This document shows positions 1-9,381 of a stretch of DNA of 64,000 nucleotides, piece by piece. This DNA comes from Paenibacillus oenotherae (GTDB lineage Bacteria > Bacillota > Bacilli > Paenibacillales > Paenibacillaceae). The stretch covers positions 1 to 64,000 of the forward strand of contig NZ_JAHZIJ010000014.1 of assembly GCF_019443105.1 (NCBI RefSeq), in the 5' to 3' direction. The position numbers and the translations under genes are program-made. Position 1 is the first letter of the stretch. Every line of letters starts with the position of its first letter. The notes beneath the pieces were generated by a model. It did no database searches, had not been told where the DNA came from, and saw nothing but the letters and a program-made list of their open reading frames with translations.

Positions 1-126
1 AGCCCCCCTCAAGATGAGATTTCCCAATTCGTAAGACCCCTGGTAGACGACCAGGTTGATAGGTTCGGGGTGGAAGTGCAGCAATGCATGCAGCTGACGA
101 ATACTAATCGGTCGAGGGCTTATCCT
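1..126 (+). rRNA. 23S rRNA, 3' end (partial)
   Basis: The first bases read as the 3' terminal region of bacterial 23S rRNA: the conserved stretch GAATACTAATCGGTCGAGG at about 97-115 matches the end of large-subunit rRNA in Bacillales. The gene starts outside the window, and the 3' end is placed at about 126 by analogy. Normally a 5S gene of about 117 nt follows, but only about 75 nt separate this end from the first tRNA, so no 5S fits here. Confidence 0.93.
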
Positions 127-200
127 ACTTGGATATAAACCAGCTATTATTTACGCAAACCTTTCGTATCCAGTTTTCAGGGTGTAATTACCCGTATCGT

Positions 201-276
201 TCCCTGATAGCTCAGTTGGTAGAGCACTCGACTGTTAATCGAGTTGTCACAGGTTCGAGTCCTGTTCGGGGAGCCA
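201..276 (+). tRNA. tRNA-Asn (GTT)
   Basis: First tRNA of the cluster. The acceptor stem TCCCTGA pairs with TCGGGGA, and the anticodon loop carries GTT. The discriminator is G and CCA is encoded at 274-276. Being first after rRNA matches the Bacillales rrn-tRNA order. Confidence 0.97.
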
Positions 277-279
277 TCT

Positions 280-370
280 GGAGAGGTGTCCGAGTGGTCG
301 AAGGAGCACGATTGGAAATCGTGTAGGCGTTAACCGCGTCTCGAGGGTTCGAATCCCTCTCTCTCCGCCA
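280..370 (+). tRNA. tRNA-Ser (GGA)
   Basis: Class II tRNA of 91 nt with a long variable arm (GTAGGCGTTAACCGCGTC), anticodon GGA and encoded CCA. Only three bases separate it from tRNA-Asn, so the two come from one transcript. Confidence 0.97.
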
Positions 371-437
371 TAGCATCTCTGAATGTCTGGGAGTGATCTA
401 TTTCTTAGACAAAAAAGTGGAACAACAATTTAGATGA

Positions 438-512
438 GGCCCGTTGGTCAAGGGGTTAAGACACCTCCCTTTCACGGAGGTAACAGGGGTTCGAATCCCC
501 TACGGGTCACCA
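438..512 (+). tRNA. tRNA-Glu (TTC)
   Basis: Acceptor GGCCCGT pairs with ACGGGTC. The anticodon loop CTTTCAC gives TTC, the T-loop is GTTCGAATC, and CCA is encoded. Confidence 0.97.
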
Positions 513-580
513 AAAAATATCAAAAAAAAGACTTGCAATCACTACTGAATGTATGGTATGATATAAAAGTCGCTTGGCAC

Positions 581-656
581 GGAGGCTTAGCTCAGCTGGG
601 AGAGCATCTGCCTTACAAGCAGAGGGTCGGCGGTTCGATCCCGTCAGCCTCCACCA
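581..656 (+). tRNA. tRNA-Val (TAC)
   Basis: Acceptor GGAGGCT pairs with AGCCTCC. Anticodon TAC, T-loop GTTCGATCC, encoded CCA. Confidence 0.97.
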
Positions 657-683
657 TAATTCAATTAGCAGTACTTCTAATGA

Positions 684-760
<77 letters not shown>

Positions 761-795
761 ACTTTACCTTCGGAGTAATCCGACAACCATGATCT

Positions 796-872
796 GGAGC
801 TGTGGTGTAGTGGCCCAACATGCCTGCCTGTCACGCAGGAGACCGCGGGTTCGAATCCCGTCAGCTCCGCCA
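796..872 (+). tRNA. tRNA-Asp (GTC)
   Basis: Acceptor GGAGCTG pairs with CAGCTCC. Anticodon GTC, encoded CCA. Confidence 0.97.
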
Positions 873-884
873 TTTTCAACAAAT

Positions 885-960
<76 letters not shown>

Positions 961-990
961 TTATTAAAACTGAATAACAGTAGTATCCAT

Positions 991-1066
<76 letters not shown>

Positions 1067-1071
1067 TTCAT

Positions 1072-1157
1072 GGAGGATTAGCGAAGTGGCCAAACGCAGC
1101 AGACTGTAAATCTGTTCTCTGACGAGTTCGGTGGTTCGAATCCATCATCCTCCACCA
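1072..1157 (+). tRNA. tRNA-Tyr (GTA)
   Basis: Class II tRNA of 86 nt with an extended variable arm, acceptor GGAGGAT pairing with ATCCTCC, anticodon GTA and encoded CCA. Confidence 0.97.
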
Positions 1158-1178
1158 GTTTTATTTTTTTTTATTTTT

Positions 1179-1252
1179 AGGGGCATAGTTTAAAGGTAGA
1201 ACAGCGGTCTCCAAAACCGTTAGTGTGGGTTCAATTCCTGCTGCCCCTGCCA
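1179..1252 (+). tRNA. tRNA-Trp (CCA)
   Basis: Acceptor AGGGGCA pairs with TGCCCCT, anticodon CCA, and a terminal CCA is encoded. Confidence 0.96.
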
Positions 1253-1264
1253 AGAGGTTTGTAC

Positions 1265-1341
1265 GGCGGTCGTGGCGAAGTGGTTAACGCATCGGTTTGT
1301 GGATCCGACATTCGGGGGTTCAATTCCCCTCGTCCGCCCCA
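1265..1341 (+). tRNA. tRNA-His (GTG)
   Basis: Acceptor GGCGGTC pairs with the 3' side GTCCGCC, and the loop TTGTGGA gives anticodon GTG. C faces the extra 5' G, the usual His identity element. Confidence 0.96.
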
Positions 1342-1363
1342 TTATTTTTATAAGCAAACAGAT

Positions 1364-1439
1364 TGGGGATTAGCCAAGCGGTAAGGCAACGGACTTTGAC
1401 TCCGTCATTCCCTAGGTTCGAATCCTAGATCCCCAGCCA
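1364..1439 (+). tRNA. tRNA-Gln (TTG)
   Basis: Acceptor TGGGGAT pairs with ATCCCCA. The anticodon loop CTTTGAC gives TTG, and CCA is encoded. Confidence 0.97.
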
Positions 1440-1445
1440 TTATAT

Positions 1446-1520
1446 GCGGAAGTGGCTCAGCGGTAGAGCATCGCCTTGCCAAGGCGAGGGTCGCGGGTTC
1501 GATTCCCGTCTTCCGCTCCA
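1446..1520 (+). tRNA. tRNA-Gly (GCC)
   Basis: Acceptor GCGGAAG pairs with CTTCCGC. Anticodon GCC, encoded CCA. Confidence 0.97.
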
Positions 1521-1532
1521 CTTTTTTTATTT

Positions 1533-1606
1533 GGCGCCATAGCCAAGTGGTAAGGCAGAGCTCTGCAAAAGCTTTACCCCCAGTTCGAATCTGGGTGGCG
1601 CCTCCA
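1533..1606 (+). tRNA. tRNA-Cys (GCA)
   Basis: Acceptor GGCGCCA pairs with TGGCGCC. The anticodon loop CTGCAAA gives GCA, the discriminator is U as expected for Cys, and CCA is encoded. Confidence 0.97.
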
Positions 1607-1620
1607 CAACTCAAACAATT

Positions 1621-1697
1621 GTGCCCTTAGCTCAGCTGGATAGAGCGTTTGACTACGAATCAAAAGGTCAGGAGTTCGAATCTCTTAGGGCACGCCA
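1621..1697 (+). tRNA. tRNA-Arg (ACG)
   Basis: Acceptor GTGCCCT pairs with AGGGCAC. The anticodon loop CTACGAA gives ACG, which TadA-type deaminase normally converts to ICG. CCA is encoded. Confidence 0.97.
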
Positions 1698-1705
1698 TCA
1701 TATTA

Positions 1706-1787
1706 GCCGGTGTGGCGGAATGGCAGACGCGCGCGACTCAAAATCGTGAGGGAAACCGTGGAGGTTCGAGTCCTCTCACCGGCACCA
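1706..1787 (+). tRNA. tRNA-Leu (CAA)
   Basis: Class II tRNA of 82 nt, acceptor GCCGGTG pairing with CACCGGC. The anticodon loop CTCAAAA gives CAA. It is the last gene of the cluster and is followed at once by a terminator. Confidence 0.96.
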
Positions 1788-1799
1788 ACATTAACATCT

Positions 1800-1834
1800 A
1801 AAGTTCATCGGGTGAATCCTGATGAACTTTTTAT
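1800..1834 (+). terminator. Terminator of the rrn-tRNA transcript
   Basis: A 10-bp stem (AAAGTTCATC / GATGAACTTT) with an 11-nt loop is followed by TTATTTT, 12 nt after tRNA-Leu. Confidence 0.85.
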
Positions 1835-1951
1835 TTTGTTTTTACACACTTGTTTATTGCTGCGTGGACGATATATTGGAGTTCTACTCCAGATGTGCAT
1901 ACGTATTGGGTGTCGTGGAGAGATAACAGCTATAAGACACAGCATGGTGTC

Positions 1952-1982
1952 AAAAAAGGACGGATAAGCTCCGTCCTTTTTT
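1952..1982 (+). terminator. Second intrinsic terminator
   Basis: A 13-bp perfect stem (AAAAAAGGACGGA / TCCGTCCTTTTTT) has a 5-nt loop. It works in either direction. No gene is visible between it and the first terminator, so it is either a backup terminator or the end of a short untranslated RNA. Confidence 0.75.
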
Positions 1983-2118
1983 GATAAGATCGGGTTGGTT
2001 AGAAAACTGGAATCAATGATTCACAAGGATTTCCTTTTGCGTTAGCCCAAATAGCCGAACTTCACTTTGTCTTAAAAAAGTGCGGATAGAGCTTAAAAAA
2101 ACGGATATAGATGTAAGC

Positions 2119-2144
2119 TATAATCATTCATGAAAGCGGTAACA
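2119..2144 (+). promoter_or_regulatory. Putative promoter -10 with overlapping cre (CcpA) site
   Basis: TATAAT lies at 2119-2124. TGAAAGCGGTAACA at 2131-2144 matches the Bacillales cre consensus TGWAARCGYTWNCW with one mismatch. The cre falls at about the transcription start, where CcpA binding represses. No good -35 is seen, so an activator may be needed. Catabolite control suits a polysaccharide-degradation gene. Confidence 0.5.
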
Positions 2145-2218
2145 AAAACCTGTACAGGAGGTAGGATTCCAAGCACATCTCTTTTCTTTGTATCTTTTGA
2201 TAAAAGGAGCTAACATGA

Positions 2219-5200
2219 ATGAAACATTACAAAAGAACAACGAACAGCCATTGGCTTCGCCGATGGGTAGCTATTATTCTGACCGTGGCAATGCTGTTAT
2301 CATGTCTGCCCATGGCGGCAATGGCGGCAACTGCCCCTTCGGATGGTACGTTGGATTTTCCCGCTCTGGCCGTTTATCCCGGCACAACTGTCACGGCTGC
2401 CAATTTGGCAACTTTGACTGACGGTGATCCTGGTACACATCCCGGTGACTTTAGAGAATCAACGACTGGAAAGTATTTTATACTGGATTTTGGCGAAGGT
2501 AATGGCGTGAAGGTGAGCGAAGTTAGAATGCAGGCACGGACAAGCTGGGGCAGCCGCATTTATAACGGACGAGTAATGGCATCTATGGAGGGGACTGTCT
2601 GGACGGAAATAACAACCTCCAAGGCTGTGAACAGTCCGGACATGCAAACCCTGTCTGTTGCGACGGCCTATCAATCTGTTCCATACCGTTACCTGAAAAT
2701 CATGGCAGACGGAAACAGCAATATTTTCAATATCGGTGAGTTAAGAATTAATGGGATAAGAGAGCAGCTCACGAGTTTGATTGATAGCGTTTCCATAGCT
2801 TCGGGAAACGAAGTTTCCACAAAAGCGGTTTCAGGTGATACCGTAACTTTGAATTTCACTTCTACTGCCCCGCTTTCGAATGTAAAGGTGCATGTAAGGG
2901 GCAAATCTTATGATGCGACAAGCATAGATCATACAAACTGGACTGCAAGCTATACCATTGGTCCGTATGAATTCCCGGGAGTTGCTTCCTTTGCCATTAC
3001 TTATACGGATCCCGGCGGGAACTATGGAAAACCGGTAACCGCTACAACGGATGGTAGTGCAGTCACCATTACGGAAACTTCCGATCACATTGATGTATTA
3101 TCACAAGCCAAAGCGTTTGGCATTCCGGCCAAAGACGCTGGCGGCAACATTTATGTTGAATATGGTACAACCAACTCGGTGAACGGACTAAGCTTTGCCA
3201 ACAAAATAATGGATAAGAGCGTCAGCACCTACTCGGACTGGGCAGGACCAAATTCAAACGGCTCTGGCACTTATCTGGTCATTGATATGGGCGAAGGCAG
3301 TGCAATTGCTCTCGATCGGGCTTACATATTGGCCAGGGAGAGCTGGGGAGCCCGTCTCGCTGGCACCTATCTTCAAGGCTCCATTGACGGTTCGACCTGG
3401 AGCACAATCAGCGGCAACGCCCTGAACAGCGCCGATTGGCAAACACTTACCTTTACAGACAAAACATCGTATCGCTATTTGAAAATAACAAATAACTCTG
3501 CATGGTTTTTGAATATGGCGGAGATCAAGCTTTATGGAAAACTGCGGCAGGCAGGCATTTTGTATCCGAATGATCTGCAGGATCAGGTTGCGGTCGCCGA
3601 GAGCATTGTCAATAAAGGACAAGCCAACTATTCCGATGAAACGTGGCAAGCGCTTGAGCGCGCATTGGCAGACGGGCAAGAAGCCCTTGCTAGGCTGGAC
3701 AGCGGCAATGTTGCCCAGGATGAATTGGATACGCTGACAGCAGCATTAAAAGCTGCCGTGAGCGGTCTGAAACAAGAGGTTAAAGTTCTAGCGGAAATCA
3801 GCGAGGAAGGTTTTATCCATCCAGGCATTGGCGTGACCAAAGAGGTAATGGAGAATCTGCGGACGCAAATCAATAATAAACAGGAGCCTTGGTACAGCAA
3901 TTATGTAGCCATGCTTGCATCAACTTATGCGAATAAAGCTTTTGCGGCCAACAATTCGCTTGATGGAGTGACAATTCGTAATGACGCTTATAATGCCTCT
4001 AACGTAGCTGCCATGATGGAGCAAGACGGCAAGCGGGCATATACGCAGGCAATGTTATTTTACATTACCGGAGAGGAAGTCTATCGTTCCAACGCATTGA
4101 GAATCATTCGAATATGGCAGCAGATGGACCCCGCTAAATATAAGTATTATACGGATTCGCATATTAAAGGAGGGATTCCTCTCTATTATATGGTAATGGC
4201 TGCGGAAATTCTCCGATATACCAGCTCATCGGAAGAGTTGAGATGGACGGATGAGGATACGGAGAAATTCACCCGAAATGTCATTGATCCAACTGTAAAA
4301 ACATTTTTGGATTATAACGACAAGTTCATGAATCAGCATAATTACCCGTTGTATGGTTCTATTGCCGCCAATATTTTTAAGAATGATAAGGGAAATTACG
4401 ATAAGGTGGTTGAATGGTTAACTGTAAACGATTCTGCTCCAGATAAATTATACACGGGTTCAATCTATTGGCTGTTCCGGGAAATGACGCACAATGATGA
4501 AACCGGTGAACCCGTAACCCCTCGCGTCCAGCATGTCGAAATGGGCAGAGACCTTGCCCACGGCGATGGAGATGTGACGAACCTGGCTGTGCTTGCCAGA
4601 ATGTTGGATGCTCAAGGAACCAAAGTAGATCCTGTGAAAGGAACTTTCAGCGAAACAGGAGTTTCCATTTACAGCTTTTTGAATGACAGAATTTTGGCGG
4701 GTTCCGACTATTTCATGAAGTTCTCGCAAGGATACGACGTGGAGTGGACGCCGGTTAAAACCGGAGCAGCAACGGAACTCGCAAAAGAAAGAATTTATCC
4801 CATTGTTTCGGATGAATATAAAGGCCGGATGCAAATATTGGGAGGCTGGGATCTGTATTATGTATACCGCTACAAACTGGGCTATTCAGAAGCGGAATTG
4901 GAAGCGAAAGCTCCTTATTTCGTAAAAGCATTCAAGAGCCGCCCGGCGCCGATCAGTTATTTTGCAGGTGATGGTGCCAATACGGATGTATACAAGTTGG
5001 AGCAATGGGCATATGATTGGTGGTTCTTCATTCCGAAAGAAGTGGCCGATGAACCGGCTGACTCCATATCCAGAGCGGTAAAGCCAAACATCTTGCCTGA
5101 GAGCAGGTACCTTACACAACTGGAGGATGCTTACAGCATCATTGACGGTTCGAACCAGATTGTGGACAGCTCAGCCAATATTAGCACGAAGACTGAAGGC

Positions 5201-8200
5201 GATGTAAGCTACATCAGCACGACAGCGAGCAACAACCAGACCTTGTTTGCAGCGTATCAGCTGATGTTTATTAACCGCAACAATACTGCGAATGTGGCTT
5301 TCAAAATCCGTACCAACGGCCGGGCCAAGCTTGAACTGAAGAGAGAAAAGGATTCTGTTCCATTCCAAACGCTTGAATTGCCAGACACTAGGAATGAATG
5401 GAAATTTGTTTCCTTTAATATGGGTCAAAGCTCGGTTTCGTACGGTCAATTCTCGTCGCTGACGTTTATGGCTTACTTTAATGTAGTTGGGAATGGCACG
5501 AAGGTTGATATCGATTATATGGACATCAAAGCCGACAATTCCCTGACACCGCCTGTGTTCAAGAACATCACGGGCAAAAGCATGAATCTATCCTTGTTTG
5601 CCAACAGTACGCTTAATTACGATTTCTCTGCTACCGACAGTAACAGCTCGCATGTTGTATCCTACACGCTGCAAGGGGATGCATTGCCTGGCGCGACGCT
5701 TGATCCTGCTACCGGAGTATTGGCCTGGACGCCAACTAGTGAGCAAGCAGGCTCCTATCAGTGCCTGGTTGTTGCTTCCGATGGTCAGGCGGTTTCAACG
5801 ATCCGCGTGGCGATCCATGTAGCTGCGGACCGTCAGGCAGCTATTGCGAATGTAGTGTCTGCTTATGACAAGGATACCGAGTATGAATCGATGTCACTGG
5901 AGCAATATGAAGACATATATAATGAGGTTATAAGCATAGTCAATACGGCATCGGACAATGAGTTCTATTCCGCGCTGGATGAACTGACGCGAGCTGTAGC
6001 CGCATTGAAGCTGCTGAATCCGAAGCTAAGCGATGGAAGTCTGGACTTTACCCGAAGCTCGATTAAATCGTCCTTGCAAACCGGATTTGAAGCCTACTTG
6101 GTAGATAATAATTCCGTTTCCTTTAGCGGCGATTTGTCGGCCAAATGTTTTACAATTGATTTCGGGCCCAACTTCAAGGTAACGCCTTCCCGATTTGACA
6201 TGCAGCCGCGCAATATTTGGCCGGACCGAACTTCGGGCGCGATCGTTTTTGGCTCTAATGACGGAGAAACATGGGTTCAGTTAACAGGTGAAGCCGCATA
6301 TAGCAATCTGATGCAGACTTTAGAAGTGAGAGAACAGCAGCTTGGCAAGGCTTATCGGTATTTTAAAGTTTCCACTTTGGAGTCTGCCGATTATTATGCG
6401 AGAATAAACACGATTCTGAGTGTGGGCGAGTTTAGAATCTATGGTGTCCGTACTGAAACTCCAACGAGAATCGCCAGCGTATCAATCAGCACCAATGCCC
6501 CGGCGTTGACCCAGCATCTAAGTTCAAGCAGCAACGCGCAGGTGCCGGTTAAAAAAGCCATTGCGGGCAATACGCTTACACTGAGCATTACAGCCAAGCA
6601 GCCGCTTACGCAACTGAGCGCGAGCATTGCCGGAATGGAAGCAGCGGTAACGAAGGTTGACGATCTGCACTACACGGCTGCAGTTACACTTAGTGCTGAA
6701 GCCGCAGGAAAGAATGCAAGCAGAAAGGCATCCATTGCCATCAACTACAAATATATCGATGCCAAGAGTAATTATCTCGAAAGGGACGGATCATTGGTAG
6801 ATGATACTACTGACGGTTCAACAGTATTGGTATCGGACAGTTCAAGGCGCATTGATGATATTTTAAACAAGGCGACCCTAACCTCGAACAGGCCTGAGAA
6901 TACGGGGGCCACCTTTGGACAGTATTTGTTTGACAATAATACGAATACGTTTGCCGATATCAAAAATGAGTCGAGCGATGGCAATGGCGTATATTATTTG
7001 TTTGACTTTGGCATTGGTGCTGTGAAATTGAGCAGTGTTGAGGTTGTTCCACGCATGACGACCACACTGGCCAGCCGGATGATCGGCGCTTATGTGGCAG
7101 GGTCCAACGATGGCGTGAACTTCAAGACGCTCTCCTCCCCGACCAAAAACATGTTCGATTGGCAGGGGCTTACAGTTACAGACCACACCTATTACCGCTA
7201 TATCAAAATCATCAACAAAAGCTCATGGTTTGGAAATCTTTCGGAGTTGGAGTTCTTTGGTGCTTATGTGGAGGACAGCTCGACTATCGTGTATCCGCCG
7301 GTTGTTCAATCGGCTGTCTCCGGCAACGGCAAAGTGACCCTGAACTGGGACGCAGTACCCGAAGCGGTGGGCTACAATGTCTATGCAAGTACGGTTCCCG
7401 GATCTTATGGAGCTCCTGTGCAGACGGTATCCGGAGATGTTAACAGCTACGAAATAAACGGGCTCGCCAATGGCACAAAATATTATTTTGCCGTATCGGC
7501 GGTAACGTCCCGCGGAACCAGCGACTTATCGCAAGAGATTAGTGCAACGCCAAGTCTTGTTCCTTCGCCTGTTGTACAGTCGGCTGTGCCTGGTGACGGC
7601 AAAGTAACCTTGACCTGGAGTGCAGTTCCCGAAACAGTGGCTTACAATGTCTACGCCAGTACGACTTCAGGGATCTATGAGACTCCCGTGCATACTGTGA
7701 CCGGGAATGTATACAGTTATGAGGCAAACGGACTCACCAACGGGAAGACCTATTATTTTGCCGTATCGGCGACAACGCCTGCCGGAACCAGCGCTTTGTC
7801 CCAAGAGGTCAGTGCAGCACCTTTAGCGAGTGCGACTGTACCGGGCATTCCCGGAAGTGTCACTGCTGTTGGTGGAGAGGGAAAAGCTACGGTCAGCTTT
7901 AACGCGCCAGATAACGGAGGCAGTCCGATTGTTGAGTACATTGTGACCTCGACGCCTGGAGGGATAACAGCCAGGGGCTCAGGCAGTCCTATGGTGATTA
8001 ACGGCTTGACGGCGGGCACTTCATACACCTTTACAGTAAAAGCGGTCAATGCCGTTGGAGCTGGATTGGAATCGGCAGCTTCTAATGCTGTAATTCCAAC
8101 TGGCTCTGAGAGTGTCTATGTCCCGGTTATCCTTCCTGGCACCCCGCCGACTAAACCTGTTGCCTCGATAACGGGCGAAGGGATAACGAGCAGCGACTTG

Positions 8201-9322
8201 ACGCTCAGCGTGGAGAACAGCCATGCAATCGTAGAATTGGGCGCTTTGTCGGATAAGATCTTTGGCAAAAAAGGAACTGTCGTGCTGGCCATGCCTGATA
8301 TTTCCGGAGTAAATGCTTATACGCTGCAAATTCCGCCGGCAGCCCTGTCCAACATTCAGGAAGTCGGTACGCTGACATTTACTACCGCCTTGGGCAGCAT
8401 CACTATTCGGGGCAATATGCTGACCGGAATTCCTGCAGCGGCGGATAAGGAGATCGGCATCACCATCAGCCAGGGCGACAAATCCGGCATGTCTGATCAC
8501 GTCAAGGCTGCGCTCGGAAACCGGCCGGTCGTACAACTTCATATGACGCTGGGCGGCGAAAAGATGGAATGGAGCAATCCTGATGTACCTGTGACTGTAT
8601 CCATTCCATATACACCGACAGCAGAAGAACTCAAAAAACCGGATCACCTAGCAATATGGTACATTGACGGCAGCGGCAATCCGATTGCCATTCCTAGCGG
8701 ACGTTATGATCCGGCTAACGGCACAGTGACATTTGCTACTACCCACTTCAGTGATTATGCTGTAGTATTTGTTCTTAAAACATTCCAGGATCTCGCCAAT
8801 ACGGAATGGGCGCGGCAAGCCATTGAAGCGATGGCCTCCAAAGGCATTATAGACGGCATAGGGAAAGGACTGTACGCGCCGGAGAAAAACATTACCCGTG
8901 CAGACTTTCTGCTTCTTCTGGTGAAGACCTTGGGGCTGACAGCGAAACCGGATGACAACTTTAAAGATGTAAGGCCGGACGATTATTATTATGAAGCTGC
9001 AGGAATTGCGAAGAAGCTGAATATTGCTTTGGGCAGCGGGGACAACCTGTTCAAGCCTCGGGATCCGATCTCCAGACAGGATATGATGGTGCTGGCTGTA
9101 CGCGCCTTGGAGAGCTTCAAAAACTTGCAGACGGCTAACGATGCTTCCATTCTTGCCCCATTCAACGACAAATCCGAGATTGCAGGCTATGCGGCGGACA
9201 GCCTCTCAACCTTGGTTAAGGAAGGGCTTATAGTAGGAGATAAAGATAAGCTGCATCCTCTTTCCCGGACAACACGGGCCGAAGTCGCTGTATTCTTGTA
9301 CAGGGTCTATAATAAATACTGA
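2219..9322 (+). CDS. S-layer-anchored alginate-lyase-like multidomain protein
   Basis: 2367 residues, secreted and probably bound to the cell wall. A signal peptide spans about 1-38 (cleavage after AAMAA). Order: discoidin/F5-8C-like carbohydrate-binding module (45-180), beta-domain (190-288), second discoidin module (292-440), FIVAR-like helical repeat (445-520), alginate-lyase-like helical catalytic domain (525-945), CBM-like beta-domain (950-1115), putative-Ig domain (1120-1205), second helical repeat (1205-1275), two further discoidin modules (1275-1415, 1540-1690) with a beta-domain between, three fibronectin type III domains (1691-1960), an unassigned beta-region (1961-2180), and three SLH domains (2186-2367) that would bind pyruvylated wall polymer. 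The catalytic domain has NQHNYPLY and EMGRDLAHGD, like the Asn/His and Arg/His sites of PF05426 lyases. The ATG at 2219 is chosen for the signal peptide and AAAGGAG spacing. The exact uronic-acid substrate is not determinable. Confidence 0.85.
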   Translation: MKHYKRTTNSHWLRRWVAIILTVAMLLSCLPMAAMAATAPSDGTLDFPALAVYPGTTVTAANLATLTDGDPGTHPGDFRESTTGKYFILDFGEGNGVKVSEVRMQARTSWGSRIYNGRVMASMEGTVWTEITTSKAVNSPDMQTLSVATAYQSVPYRYLKIMADGNSNIFNIGELRINGIREQLTSLIDSVSIASGNEVSTKAVSGDTVTLNFTSTAPLSNVKVHVRGKSYDATSIDHTNWTASYTIGPYEFPGVASFAITYTDPGGNYGKPVTATTDGSAVTITETSDHIDVLSQAKAFGIPAKDAGGNIYVEYGTTNSVNGLSFANKIMDKSVSTYSDWAGPNSNGSGTYLVIDMGEGSAIALDRAYILARESWGARLAGTYLQGSIDGSTWSTISGNALNSADWQTLTFTDKTSYRYLKITNNSAWFLNMAEIKLYGKLRQAGILYPNDLQDQVAVAESIVNKGQANYSDETWQALERALADGQEALARLDSGNVAQDELDTLTAALKAAVSGLKQEVKVLAEISEEGFIHPGIGVTKEVMENLRTQINNKQEPWYSNYVAMLASTYANKAFAANNSLDGVTIRNDAYNASNVAAMMEQDGKRAYTQAMLFYITGEEVYRSNALRIIRIWQQMDPAKYKYYTDSHIKGGIPLYYMVMAAEILRYTSSSEELRWTDEDTEKFTRNVIDPTVKTFLDYNDKFMNQHNYPLYGSIAANIFKNDKGNYDKVVEWLTVNDSAPDKLYTGSIYWLFREMTHNDETGEPVTPRVQHVEMGRDLAHGDGDVTNLAVLARMLDAQGTKVDPVKGTFSETGVSIYSFLNDRILAGSDYFMKFSQGYDVEWTPVKTGAATELAKERIYPIVSDEYKGRMQILGGWDLYYVYRYKLGYSEAELEAKAPYFVKAFKSRPAPISYFAGDGANTDVYKLEQWAYDWWFFIPKEVADEPADSISRAVKPNILPESRYLTQLEDAYSIIDGSNQIVDSSANISTKTEGDVSYISTTASNNQTLFAAYQLMFINRNNTANVAFKIRTNGRAKLELKREKDSVPFQTLELPDTRNEWKFVSFNMGQSSVSYGQFSSLTFMAYFNVVGNGTKVDIDYMDIKADNSLTPPVFKNITGKSMNLSLFANSTLNYDFSATDSNSSHVVSYTLQGDALPGATLDPATGVLAWTPTSEQAGSYQCLVVASDGQAVSTIRVAIHVAADRQAAIANVVSAYDKDTEYESMSLEQYEDIYNEVISIVNTASDNEFYSALDELTRAVAALKLLNPKLSDGSLDFTRSSIKSSLQTGFEAYLVDNNSVSFSGDLSAKCFTIDFGPNFKVTPSRFDMQPRNIWPDRTSGAIVFGSNDGETWVQLTGEAAYSNLMQTLEVREQQLGKAYRYFKVSTLESADYYARINTILSVGEFRIYGVRTETPTRIASVSISTNAPALTQHLSSSSNAQVPVKKAIAGNTLTLSITAKQPLTQLSASIAGMEAAVTKVDDLHYTAAVTLSAEAAGKNASRKASIAINYKYIDAKSNYLERDGSLVDDTTDGSTVLVSDSSRRIDDILNKATLTSNRPENTGATFGQYLFDNNTNTFADIKNESSDGNGVYYLFDFGIGAVKLSSVEVVPRMTTTLASRMIGAYVAGSNDGVNFKTLSSPTKNMFDWQGLTVTDHTYYRYIKIINKSSWFGNLSELEFFGAYVEDSSTIVYPPVVQSAVSGNGKVTLNWDAVPEAVGYNVYASTVPGSYGAPVQTVSGDVNSYEINGLANGTKYYFAVSAVTSRGTSDLSQEISATPSLVPSPVVQSAVPGDGKVTLTWSAVPETVAYNVYASTTSGIYETPVHTVTGNVYSYEANGLTNGKTYYFAVSATTPAGTSALSQEVSAAPLASATVPGIPGSVTAVGGEGKATVSFNAPDNGGSPIVEYIVTSTPGGITARGSGSPMVINGLTAGTSYTFTVKAVNAVGAGLESAASNAVIPTGSESVYVPVILPGTPPTKPVASITGEGITSSDLTLSVENSHAIVELGALSDKIFGKKGTVVLAMPDISGVNAYTLQIPPAALSNIQEVGTLTFTTALGSITIRGNMLTGIPAAADKEIGITISQGDKSGMSDHVKAALGNRPVVQLHMTLGGEKMEWSNPDVPVTVSIPYTPTAEELKKPDHLAIWYIDGSGNPIAIPSGRYDPANGTVTFATTHFSDYAVVFVLKTFQDLANTEWARQAIEAMASKGIIDGIGKGLYAPEKNITRADFLLLLVKTLGLTAKPDDNFKDVRPDDYYYEAAGIAKKLNIALGSGDNLFKPRDPISRQDMMVLAVRALESFKNLQTANDASILAPFNDKSEIAGYAADSLSTLVKEGLIVGDKDKLHPLSRTTRAEVAVFLYRVYNKY

Positions 9323-9331
9323 TATGTAATT

Positions 9332-9375
9332 GAAAGCGGCAGTTCTTCCTCTTATGGGGAGGGACTGCCGCTTTC
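9332..9375. terminator. Hairpin between convergent genes
   Basis: A long stem (GAAAGCGGCAGT / ACTGCCGCTTTC) sits between the lyase gene and the convergent SDR gene. The U-run is poor on both strands, so it is a weaker terminator candidate that could serve both. Confidence 0.5.
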
Positions 9376-9381
9376 GGCAGC

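Larger units (their letters stand above)
1835..2218. other. Intergenic region between tRNA cluster and lyase gene
   Basis: This stretch holds the second terminator (1952-1982), a probable promoter with an overlapping cre-like site (2119-2144) and the RBS AAAGGAG at 2202-2208. I see no further gene in it; reading frames at 1860-1967 lack an RBS. Confidence 0.6.

Noticed and set aside
8021-8647. 208-codon minus-strand frame inside the lyase gene
   Set aside because: Antisense of a clear coding region, with no start signal.
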